A DNA stretch of 20,414 nt from an uncultured Campylobacter sp. (lineage in GTDB: Bacteria; Campylobacterota; Campylobacteria; Campylobacterales; Campylobacteraceae), in the NCBI GenBank assembly GCA_900772495.1, contig CAAHEJ010000065.1, positions 1 to 20,414 of the forward strand, given 5' to 3'. Shown here in pieces: positions 13,937-20,414 of this stretch. The position numbers and the translations under genes were made by a program. The notes beneath the pieces were generated by a model. It was given only the letters and a program-made list of their open reading frames with translations, had not been told where the DNA came from and searched no databases. Within the stretch, counting starts at the first letter, position 1. Each line of letters opens with the position of its first letter.

Positions 13937-14983
13937 TTAAAGTTTCCCCTTTTGTCCGCCGATAGAGTGCAAAAAGGCGTAGTCGATTTTTACTCTTTTT
14001 TCGTTTTGCACGCTTAAAGCCAGCCTTTCAAGCACCACGCTAAAATCATCAAAAAGGTAGTTTGCCATTGAGCCGGGGTTTGGGTTGATTTCGTTGATGA
14101 AAACCTCATCATCAATCACAAAAAAATCACAGCGAATAAGCGCGCCCCTAAAAAGCGGCTCGTAAATTTTAGCGAAATTTTCTTTTAACTTGCCTTTTAA
14201 AGTCTCGCTAATGTCGGCTTCTTTCACTTCGCTATGCCCTGAAAAGCTAAGGTATTTTTGCTCAAAGTCCAAAAGCTCTTTTTTCTTTGGCTCTTCGATG
14301 AGCGAAAAGATGAATTCATCTTTGATTTTGCAACCTGCTAGGTTGAATTCTTTTATATTTTTCACAAAAGGCTCGACAAGCACTTCTTCATCAAACTCAA
14401 AGGCTATGTCAAGGGCGTAGGATAGCTCTTTTTCATTATGCACCACGCTTATGCCTATGCTGCTGCCAAGTCTTGCGGGCTTTAAAATGCAAGGAAATTC
14501 AAGTTTTTGCTTCAAAGAGCTTTCATCATAGCGTTTTAAAAGTATGTAAGGCAAGGTTTTTGCGCCAACTTTTTGCGCGTAAAGTTTGGTAAGCTCTTTG
14601 TTAAAAGAAAGCACACTTGCTTCAATGCGCGGTCCTATGTAGTTTAAGCCGTAAAATTCGCACAAACTCGCTATCTTGCCGTCCTCTCCGTCCTTGCCGT
14701 GTATAAGGTTGATGAAAATGTCGATATTTTGTCGTTTTTGACTCAAAAAGCCCCTTTCATAAAAGCCATTTTGCCCTAAAAAAAGCTGTTTTCCCTTGAC
14801 AAAATCCCCACTGCTGAATGTTTTAGCGTTCATTTTTTCTGGCTCAATCAGCCAAAAACGCCGCCTCTCATCGCAAAAAATAAAGCTCATATCGCCGCGA
14901 AAGACTTTTTTCAGCACTATGGCGCTTACTATGCTTATCTCGTGTTCGTAAGAATTGCCCCCAAAAATCACTCCGTATCTCAC
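13937..14983 (-). CDS. ddl: D-alanine--D-alanine ligase
   Basis: 348 residues. It joins two D-alanines with ATP to make the dipeptide for peptidoglycan precursors, in the cytoplasm. Motifs are GGNSYEHEIS near the N-terminus (where the first D-Ala binds), HGKDGEDGK (about 94-102), the ATP-grasp loop KPARLGSSIGIS, and INEINPNPGSMANYL with the metal ligands Glu and Asn. I start at the GTG at 14983 because AAAAAGGA lies 6-7 bases before it, it is 11 bases past the ruvA stop, and it matches the family's VRYGVIFGGNS start. An in-frame ATG at 15052 would overlap ruvA by 58 bases and add an unrelated tail. It is cotranscribed with ruvA, the same order as in C. jejuni. Confidence 0.95.
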   Translation of the reverse strand: MRYGVIFGGNSYEHEISIVSAIVLKKVFRGDMSFIFCDERRRFWLIEPEKMNAKTFSSGDFVKGKQLFLGQNGFYERGFLSQKRQNIDIFINLIHGKDGEDGKIASLCEFYGLNYIGPRIEASVLSFNKELTKLYAQKVGAKTLPYILLKRYDESSLKQKLEFPCILKPARLGSSIGISVVHNEKELSYALDIAFEFDEEVLVEPFVKNIKEFNLAGCKIKDEFIFSLIEEPKKKELLDFEQKYLSFSGHSEVKEADISETLKGKLKENFAKIYEPLFRGALIRCDFFVIDDEVFINEINPNPGSMANYLFDDFSVVLERLALSVQNEKRVKIDYAFLHSIGGQKGKL

Positions 14984-14994
14984 AAATGTCCTTT

Positions 14995-15546
14995 TTAAGA
15001 TAGTTTTTTCAATGCTTCTTTTATAAGCTCGCTTGTTTCTTGTGCTTTGCACTCGCTCAATGCCTTTAAGGCTCTATCTTGCTTAAAGCCAAGCGAAACA
15101 AGGGCTTGCAAGGCTTGTTTTTGCTTTTCATCGCCGCTTTCAAGGGCGATTTTAGCGTCTCCAAGCTCGACTATAATGCGTTTTGCGCTTTTTGGACCTA
15201 TGCCTGGCACTTGTTTAAAGGCGTTTTCATCGCCAAGCGTTAAGGCTTTGTAAAAAGAATTTGTATCCAAGCTCGAACACACCGCCATCGCCGTTGTCGC
15301 GCCTACGCCATTTACCTTTAACAAAAGCTCAAACATTTTTTGCTCATTTTTATCCAAAAAGCCATAAAGCCTGTGCGAGTCTTCTTTGACAATCATCGTT
15401 GTAAGCAGTTCAGCCCTTTGCCCTTTTTCAAGGTGCGGGGAGCAAAAAAGCGACACCGTTACGCCATAACTCACACCGCCGTTTGTTTTGATGATGATGA
15501 AAGTTGGTTCTTTGGTGCTTACAACGCCATCAATTGCTTGTATCAT
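14995..15546 (-). CDS. ruvA: Holliday junction branch migration protein RuvA
   Basis: 183 residues, normal for this group. RuvA tetramers bind the four-way junction and load the RuvB motor. Seen here are the N-terminal OB-fold (MIQAIDGVVS through about residue 63, with the SHRLYGFLDKNEQKMF signature), two helix-hairpin-helix motifs (KVNGVGATTAMA at 77-88 and VPGIGPKSAKRII at 113-125), and the C-terminal three-helix domain III (about 140-183, ALQALVSLGFKQDRALKAL) that contacts RuvB. The ATG at 15546 is preceded by AAAGGA. The ddl gene follows after 11 bases; the FapA-family gene lies upstream across a 160-base gap full of inverted repeats. Confidence 0.96.
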   Translation of the reverse strand: MIQAIDGVVSTKEPTFIIIKTNGGVSYGVTVSLFCSPHLEKGQRAELLTTMIVKEDSHRLYGFLDKNEQKMFELLLKVNGVGATTAMAVCSSLDTNSFYKALTLGDENAFKQVPGIGPKSAKRIIVELGDAKIALESGDEKQKQALQALVSLGFKQDRALKALSECKAQETSELIKEALKKLS

Positions 15547-15617
15547 TGAATTTTCCTTTGTTTTAGCAGCTTAAATTTCGCCCCTAACTTTGCGCTAGAA
15601 TTTGCCCTAAATTTCGC

Positions 15618-15654
15618 TTTTACGCTTGAATTTACCCAAAAATTCAGCGTAAAA
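15618..15654. repeat. Long hairpin between the fapA-like gene and ruvA
   Basis: TTTTACGCT plus GAATTT pair with AAATTC plus AGCGTAAAA, a 15-bp stem with one bulged T and a 6-base loop. No long T-run follows immediately in the minus direction, so it could be an attenuator or RNA-stability element as easily as a terminator. Confidence 0.5.
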
Positions 15655-15665
15655 TTTAAATTTTT

Positions 15666-15679
15666 GCTTAAATTTAAGC
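15666..15679. repeat. Perfect palindrome GCTTAAATTTAAGC
   Basis: A perfect 14-base palindrome, identical to the core of the one upstream of the DUF262 gene (2369-2382). It lies 27 bases after the stop of the fapA-like gene in the minus direction. Confidence 0.6.
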
Positions 15680-15706
15680 TCGAAAAGCCCATAAAAGCGA
15701 AATTTG

Positions 15707-17563
15707 TCATTGTTTGAGCCATTCTAAATCTTTTTCTTCAAATTCATTCGCCACTTGAATCTGAATTTCGTTGTTATCAAAATAGCGTTTAGCAAAAAAC
15801 AGCACCGCTTCCTCGCCTCTGCGTGGCATATAAGAGCATTCTGCGTGGCTAAATTTCCATTTTATCACATTCATATCTTGCCACGATTTGCCCTTGTTAA
15901 TGATTTTAGCGTCAAAAAGCTCCTCATCTCGTTCTCGCAAGCGTTTTATAAGCTCTTCTTTTTGAGTTTTAAGCTCATTGCCTTGCACATTGAGCCTTGC
16001 AAGCTCGCTCACATAGCCTTTATATTCTCTTACCATTTGCATAAAATTTGCTGGCACGGGCATATTTTGGCTTTGCAAATTCTTAATCTTCTTCATCAGC
16101 GTATCTATGCCACTTTTGCTTGAATTTATGGCGTTTTCAAACTGCTCTATGAGGCGCGGCAACTCTCTTTGCCTATCCTCAATCGCTTTTAAGGATTTTA
16201 AGGTTTCCTCCTCTTCGATGATTTGAGCGGTAAATTTGTTGTTTGTGCCTGAGCATTGCTCGATGAGCGCCATTTCGCTGAAATTTATAGTGTTGTTGTT
16301 GCCAAGTGATGAGATAAGCACCTTTTGCGCTCGCACATTGCCACCTAAACCCTTTTTGATTTTTACTTTTTGCGCGTCTATGTTGCCGTTTTCAAGCGTG
16401 TCAATATCGACTTCTTTGGCTTTGAGATAGCCTTTGTGTTTGGAAATATAGGCATTATCAGCGTAAATTTTCGCGCTGTTGTTGGTGTTGCCATAGATTT
16501 TTACGCTTTTTGCGCGTAAAATGGTATTTGAGCCGACATTGCCATTGACGATTATATTTTCGCACTCTATCCTAACGCCCGAGCCAACGGCATCTTCTAA
16601 GTCCGAGTTGCTTTTGATATTGACGGTTATATTGTTGTCAAGCCCGCCTAAAATCGCCCCCGTTTCTTTCAAAGTGGCTGAGGCTAAATTCAGCTCATTT
16701 TCTATGTCAAATTTGCCATCAGGCGTGCGGGTTACAAAGCCTTTTTTCTTTGCATAATACTCCACGCAATGCACGCGTTCAGGTAACTTACAAACTTCTT
16801 TTGCCTCTAAATTTTCAGAGCAAGAAAATTCTATTTTGTTTTCAGGCGGTATATGCGGCTCGATGAATGCAAGCTTTAAATTCCGCCCTTTTTGCGCTGT
16901 GCCGGGCTGTATGTAGCGCAAAATCAAATCCCCCTTGTTAATGCCGATGATACTTACTTTTTGTATGCCATCATCATCTTGTGGGGCTTTGTCCTTGTAG
17001 CAGATGATGAGCTTTTCGCTTTCTGGTGATATAGGATGCACGCCACTAGCGATTTCGATTTTTACCTTGCGGTGTTTGAGTGTCCTATCTTTAAGCCTTG
17101 TAACGACGGTAATAAGTGCTTTTTTAAAGTCAAATATGCGAATGCCTATAAAAAATCCCTCTTTTATCATTCTTTTGTAAATTTCTTGCAAAATTTCCAT
17201 AGCGATATTTGGATAAAACACCACCTCATCAAAGTCAATCTCCGCGACGAGTTTAGTAATATCTTTGTTTTCTATGAGCTTGATTTTAGGCGGTTTGAAA
17301 TTTGATTTTTTGCTTTTTGTAGGATAAATTTGGATTTTGTAGCTTTGCTGAATTTTTAGCTTTTCGTTTAAAAATACATTTTCATCATCAAACAGCACCA
17401 ACTCTTTTTCGCTCAACCTTTTATAATTTGCCCCATCATCTAGGGTATAAGTAGTGATGAAGCCTAAAAGATTGAAATCAAGCTTTTCTATGCCTATACC
17501 AAGTTTGTTGCTTTCTTGCAAAAGTTCAGCGTGCAAATCGGTTATAAATCCGTCATTATCCAT
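15707..17563 (-). CDS. FapA-family (DUF342) protein
   Basis: 618 residues. The central part (about 305-450) shows the short repeated strands of the FapA right-handed beta-helix: IECENIIVNGNVGSNTILRA, KSVKIYGNTNNSAKIYADNA, KEVDIDTLENGNIDAQKVKI and so on. It is preceded by an N-terminal region with the family's KGDLILRYIQPGTAQKGRNL and TPDGKFDIENELNL patterns. A coiled coil (about 450-550) follows, then a short C-terminal domain. Family members are called flagellar assembly protein A on limited evidence; cytoplasmic polymer-binding or polarity roles have been proposed. No catalytic residues can be named. The ATG at 17563 has AAGAGAG upstream, and a TATAAT box lies about 30 bases before it. In C. 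jejuni a similar gene (Cj0800c) precedes ruvA and ddlA, as here. Confidence 0.85.
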   Translation of the reverse strand: MDNDGFITDLHAELLQESNKLGIGIEKLDFNLLGFITTYTLDDGANYKRLSEKELVLFDDENVFLNEKLKIQQSYKIQIYPTKSKKSNFKPPKIKLIENKDITKLVAEIDFDEVVFYPNIAMEILQEIYKRMIKEGFFIGIRIFDFKKALITVVTRLKDRTLKHRKVKIEIASGVHPISPESEKLIICYKDKAPQDDDGIQKVSIIGINKGDLILRYIQPGTAQKGRNLKLAFIEPHIPPENKIEFSCSENLEAKEVCKLPERVHCVEYYAKKKGFVTRTPDGKFDIENELNLASATLKETGAILGGLDNNITVNIKSNSDLEDAVGSGVRIECENIIVNGNVGSNTILRAKSVKIYGNTNNSAKIYADNAYISKHKGYLKAKEVDIDTLENGNIDAQKVKIKKGLGGNVRAQKVLISSLGNNNTINFSEMALIEQCSGTNNKFTAQIIEEEETLKSLKAIEDRQRELPRLIEQFENAINSSKSGIDTLMKKIKNLQSQNMPVPANFMQMVREYKGYVSELARLNVQGNELKTQKEELIKRLRERDEELFDAKIINKGKSWQDMNVIKWKFSHAECSYMPRRGEEAVLFFAKRYFDNNEIQIQVANEFEEKDLEWLKQ

Positions 17564-17592
17564 TTTTCTCTCTTTGTGCGAAAACTTGTGAT

Positions 17593-17598
17593 ATTATA
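17593..17598 (-). promoter_or_regulatory. Putative -10 box of the fapA-like gene
   Basis: AAAGTATAATATC on the minus strand. Predicted start near 17586, leader about 23 bases. Confidence 0.5.
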
Positions 17599-17666
17599 CT
17601 TTATTTTCGTTGAATTTAACAAAAAATTTGACAAATAAAAGCAAAATTCACACATAAAAAAATGTT

Positions 17667-18626
17667 TTAATTGTTTTTGTTTTTTCGCAAAGCAAGTGCA
17701 AATTTCGCTTGAAGTCTCAGCCAGTCGCGCTGTGGCATAGCGGGCGCACCGCCATAAATCTGCCCGCCTTGCATATCTTTTACCGCTGCGCCTCTTGCGG
17801 CGATTGTGGCGAAGTCGCCGATTTTAAGGTGTCCTGCGCTTGCACTTTGTCCGCCCATAACGACATTTTTGCCAAGTTCTGTTGAGCCTGAAAGCCCCAC
17901 TTGCGACACGAGCAAGCAGTTTTGCCCGACAATGCAGTTGTGTCCGATTTGCACGAGATTATCTACCTTTGAGCCAGCTTTGATGATGGTGCTGTCAAAC
18001 ACGGCGCGGTCTATTGTCGTGCAAGCGCCGATTTCTACATTGTCCTCCAAAATCACATTGCCGTTGTGGTAGATTTTATAATGCTCGCCCATATCGTTGT
18101 GAGCGTAACCAAAGCCATCAGAGCCGATGACGCAGTTTGCGAGCAGGTGGCATTTTTTGCCGATTTTCGTGTCGTTGTAGATGACGGCATTTGGGTGAAT
18201 GAGCGTGAAATCGCCGATGCAAACATTGTCGCCTATGTAAGCACCCGCCATTATGATGACATTTTCGCCGATTTCAACCCCGCTACCTATATAGACATTT
18301 GGCATTATGGTGGCACTTTTGGCGATTTTGTTTGGCTTTTTGTCGCTCACAAGGGGCTTGGCAAAGAGTTTGCTGATATAAGCAAAGGACAAATGGGGGT
18401 TTGGGCTGATTAAAACCTTAGTGTCTTGGGGAACTAAATCCTCAAATTCCTTGCTGACTAAAATCGCCCCAGCGCCCGTTTCGGCTATATCTTTGGCATT
18501 TTTTTTGCCATCACAATAAGTAAGCTCGCTAAAATTCGCATTATGCAACGAATTCAGCGCACTTATGTCCATATCCTCGCCCGCATAATCAAGGCTCAAA
18601 AACTCGGCTATCTCGCTTAACTTCAT
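17667..18626 (-). CDS. lpxD: UDP-3-O-acylglucosamine N-acyltransferase LpxD
   Basis: 319 residues. LpxD transfers a 3-hydroxyacyl chain from acyl carrier protein to the 2-amino group of the lipid A precursor, the third step of lipid A synthesis. The N-terminal uridine-binding domain (1-100) contains SELTYCDG and GAGAILVSKE. The left-handed beta-helix follows (about 101-290), with many hexapeptide repeats such as VYIGSGVEIGENVIIMAG. The catalytic His is in VQIGHNC (His229). In Campylobacter the acceptor may carry GlcN3N rather than GlcN; the sequence does not decide. Start ATG at 18626 with GGAG upstream and a TATAAT box about 28 bases before it. It stands apart from fapA (103-base gap) and dnaB (176-base gap), so it is probably transcribed alone. 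Confidence 0.96.
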   Translation of the reverse strand: MKLSEIAEFLSLDYAGEDMDISALNSLHNANFSELTYCDGKKNAKDIAETGAGAILVSKEFEDLVPQDTKVLISPNPHLSFAYISKLFAKPLVSDKKPNKIAKSATIMPNVYIGSGVEIGENVIIMAGAYIGDNVCIGDFTLIHPNAVIYNDTKIGKKCHLLANCVIGSDGFGYAHNDMGEHYKIYHNGNVILEDNVEIGACTTIDRAVFDSTIIKAGSKVDNLVQIGHNCIVGQNCLLVSQVGLSGSTELGKNVVMGGQSASAGHLKIGDFATIAARGAAVKDMQGGQIYGGAPAMPQRDWLRLQAKFALALRKNKNN

Positions 18627-18653
18627 CTCATCTCCATTTCAGTGATAAGCAAA

Positions 18654-18659
18654 ATTATA
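18654..18659 (-). promoter_or_regulatory. Putative -10 box of lpxD
   Basis: TTTTATAATTTTG on the minus strand, giving a start near 18647 and a leader of about 20 bases with the GGAG site. Confidence 0.5.
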
Positions 18660-18742
18660 AAACATTTTTCTTTACAAATGCTTTCAAAATGAATTTTATT
18701 TTGGTTTAAATTTAGGGCTGAAAATTTAAATTTGCGGATTTA

Positions 18743-18781
18743 GCTTGAATTTAGCCTTAAATTTAGGCTTTAAATTCAAGC
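18743..18781. repeat. Long hairpin after dnaB
   Basis: CTTGAATTTAGCCT and AGGCTTTAAATTCAAG pair with a 2-base bulge, plus a flanking G-C pair, around loop TAAATTT. It starts about 22 bases past the dnaB stop in the minus direction. No T-run follows directly. Its GAATTTA/AAATTTAGGC units recur across the surrounding 18,700-18,800 region. Confidence 0.55.
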
Positions 18782-18802
18782 GCGCAAAAGCTAAATTTAG
18801 GC

Positions 18803-20185
18803 TCATTCTTCAAAATTTGTCGCTTCAAAGCCGCCTTTTGGGGCTTCCATAAAGGACGAGTTTTCTTTCAAAAAGAGCAAATCCACAGCCCCTGTGGGAC
18901 CGTTGCGGTTTTTGCCGATGATGAGTTCGGCTTTTTCTTGCTTTGGGTTGGCAAAAAAGCTGCGTTTATACTCTTTGCCCTCAGCCTTTGCCTTGTTTTC
19001 TTTTTCTTTTTCTTCTTGTTCGCGGTAGATTTCATCGCGATACACGAAAAGTATGGTGTCCGCATCTTGTTCTATCGCGCCACTTTCGCGCAAGTCGCTC
19101 AGCATAGGACGCTTGTTTGCCCGCGCTTCAAGGCTGCGGTTGAGCTGTGAAAGTGCGATGATAGGCATATCAAGCTCCCTTGCAAGTAGTTTTAGTCCCC
19201 GTGAAATCTCACTTACTTGCAAGTGCCTGTCGCTAAAATTGCTACTACTCATCATCAGCCCGATATAATCCACAACGCAAAGCGATATATCGCCATCTAG
19301 CTCTTTTTGACGGCGCAAAATCAGCCTTATGTCGGTGATGCTCGCATATCCGCTATCGTAAATGTAGAGTTTCTTGCTCTCATAGTCCTTGCAAGCGTCT
19401 GCAACCCTGTTCCATTCATCATCGTTTAAGTCAGCTATCAGCAACCTTTGCAATGGAATGGAGGTTTTAGCGGACAAAAGCCTTTGCATTATCTGTGTGG
19501 CAGGCATTTCAAGTGAGAAAAACACCACGCTCTTGCCCTCTCGTAGGGTTTTTTCGATGAAATGAAGTCCCATTGAGGTTTTGCCCATACCAGGGCGCGC
19601 GGCGATGATGATTAAATCCCCATTTTTAAAGCCTTTGATTTTTTCGTTTAAATCATCAAAGCCCGTGTCAAGCCCGACTATGCCTTTATTTACGCTATTT
19701 TTTTGCTTTTCAAATTCCTCCAAAAGCTCGCCGATAACCTCTTGCGTGTCCTTAATATCGCTTTTGTTGGTGCGGTTTGTGATATTGAAAATTTCTTTGT
19801 TTAGCTCGTTTGATATGTCGCCGATGGGCTTTTCAGCGTTGATACGAGAAGGCATAGTGTGCGCAAAGTCTAATAATTTGCGTTTTATAGCCTTTTCGCG
19901 CAGTTCAGTGGCGTATCTTGGCACATCAACTATCGCCGTAGTCGCCATAATCTCGCCCAAAACGCCCTCATCAACCTTTTTGTGCTTTTTGATAAAGCTT
20001 ATACCCACAGGCTCACCAGCCTTTGCGCACGCTTCAATCGCGCTAAATATGTCTTGATGAGCCTTTAAGACAAAGTCCTTTGGCTCTATATCCCCAGCCA
20101 CAGAGCCATAAGCGTCCTCGCTGTAAATGCACGAGCTTAAAATAGCCCGCTCCAAGTCCAAATCAAAATGCTCGTTCGCATTCAT
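18803..20185 (-). CDS. dnaB: Replicative DNA helicase DnaB
   Basis: 460 residues. The N-terminal helical domain (1-110, DLERAILSSCIYSEDAYGSV) is followed by a linker, then the RecA-like domain with Walker A ARPGMGKT (196-203), FSLEMPATQIMQRLL, Walker B CVVDYIGLM, and QLNRSLEARANKRPMLSDLR with SGAIEQDAD near the C-terminus. It unwinds DNA ahead of the replisome as a hexamer and interacts with DnaG primase. Epsilonproteobacteria generally lack the DnaC loader. Length is usual, no intein is present, and all motifs are intact. A Glu/Lys-rich insertion (YREQEEKEKENKAKAEGKEY) lies in a loop before the final strands, as often seen in this group. Start at 20185 with GAGGAAAAG upstream. Confidence 0.97.
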   Translation of the reverse strand: MNANEHFDLDLERAILSSCIYSEDAYGSVAGDIEPKDFVLKAHQDIFSAIEACAKAGEPVGISFIKKHKKVDEGVLGEIMATTAIVDVPRYATELREKAIKRKLLDFAHTMPSRINAEKPIGDISNELNKEIFNITNRTNKSDIKDTQEVIGELLEEFEKQKNSVNKGIVGLDTGFDDLNEKIKGFKNGDLIIIAARPGMGKTSMGLHFIEKTLREGKSVVFFSLEMPATQIMQRLLSAKTSIPLQRLLIADLNDDEWNRVADACKDYESKKLYIYDSGYASITDIRLILRRQKELDGDISLCVVDYIGLMMSSSNFSDRHLQVSEISRGLKLLARELDMPIIALSQLNRSLEARANKRPMLSDLRESGAIEQDADTILFVYRDEIYREQEEKEKENKAKAEGKEYKRSFFANPKQEKAELIIGKNRNGPTGAVDLLFLKENSSFMEAPKGGFEATNFEE

Positions 20186-20221
20186 AGCTTTTCCTCAAAT
20201 TTTTGTGATTTTGAATTTTGC

Positions 20222-20255
20222 CTTGAATTTTAGCAAAATTTCCTTGAATTTTAGG
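20222..20255. repeat. Short direct repeat upstream of dnaB
   Basis: CCTTGAATTTTAG occurs twice, 21 bases apart, in the gap before dnaB and running into the stop of the ABC ATPase gene. It belongs to the same GAATTT-rich sequence type as the hairpins at 15618 and 18743. Confidence 0.5.
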
Positions 20256-20414
20256 CTTGATTTTGCAAAAAATTCATTTGTAAAATTTGCGCACAATGTG
20301 GCTTAAAAAGCCCCGTTTCGTGTGAGATGAAAATATAGCTTATGTTTTGCTTTTTTTGAATGGCTAAAAGGTGAGAAAGGATTTTGCCACTTGTGCTTAA
20401 ATCAAGCGGGGCGG
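20252..20414 (-). CDS. 3' end of an ABC transporter ATP-binding protein gene (partial)
   Basis: 53 codons and a TAA stop (20254-20252) are visible; the start lies beyond the window. The minus-strand reading is APLDLSTSGKILSHLLAIQK then KQNISYIFISHETGLF and a short tail. This is the end of an ABC ATPase: APLD at the D-loop position, then ISYIFISHE carrying the switch (H-loop) histidine. The pattern is nearest the oligopeptide/nickel transporter group (DppF/NikE-like: ISYIFISHD). Only about 22 residues follow the H-loop, shorter than usual. The substrate cannot be told. It may be cotranscribed with dnaB, 66 bases downstream. Confidence 0.65.

Noticed and set aside
13878..13937. Long-range stem between AAGCGCGGT and ACCGCACTT after ddl
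   Set aside because: It needs a loop of about 40 bases and a G-T pair, and no T-run follows; not convincing as a terminator.

Overview
The window looks like Campylobacterota, most likely a Campylobacter. It is A+T-rich, has AAGGA-type ribosome binding sites, and uses TATAAT-like -10 boxes without clear -35 boxes. It also carries gene neighbourhoods I remember from Campylobacter: bpt beside a J-domain gene; a nuclease/lipoprotein pair convergent with a Cj0977-like/cmoB pair; ruvA-ddl; and a PycA-type biotin carboxylase. The species cannot be fixed from this sequence alone.

Layout. 1-58 is the 5' tip of a membrane protein gene (minus), followed by about 500 bases without a convincing gene. 578-2132 (minus) holds a J-domain protein and the aminoacyl-tRNA-protein transferase Bpt, with overlapping ends. 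2133-9006 is an accessory block. It contains a DUF262/DUF1524 GmrSD-type endonuclease-like gene of markedly lower G+C, followed 13 bases later by a WYL-domain regulator (plus). Convergent to these are a tandem-AAA ATPase and a membrane-anchored protein of unknown function (minus), with a truncated gene copy between those two. 9114-11537 holds a secreted nuclease and small lipoprotein (plus) facing a hotdog-fold Cj0977-like protein and CmoB (minus). A tRNA-Pro(GGG) at 11712-11788 is followed by about 230 bases of what looks like decayed coding sequence.

12055-20185 (minus) is mostly housekeeping: a small Asn-rich coiled-coil protein, PycA (anaplerosis), D-Ala-D-Ala ligase (cell wall), RuvA (recombination), a FapA-family protein, LpxD (lipid A) and DnaB (replication). 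The window ends in the 3' end of an ABC transporter ATPase gene (minus).

Main points of interest. (1) The DUF262 gene plus WYL regulator form a probable phage-defence unit, preceded by a palindrome next to a -10-like box. (2) The 3' end of the small gene downstream of pycA is duplicated about 4 kb away as a decayed fragment with an internal deletion. From memory, bpt and pycA-plus-small-gene are neighbours in C. jejuni, so the roughly 10 kb between them here may be an insertion or rearrangement. (3) A palindrome with a TAAATTTA core recurs in three intergenic regions. No CRISPR array, rRNA, transposase or integrase gene was seen. Positions of short sites were counted by hand and may be off by a base.
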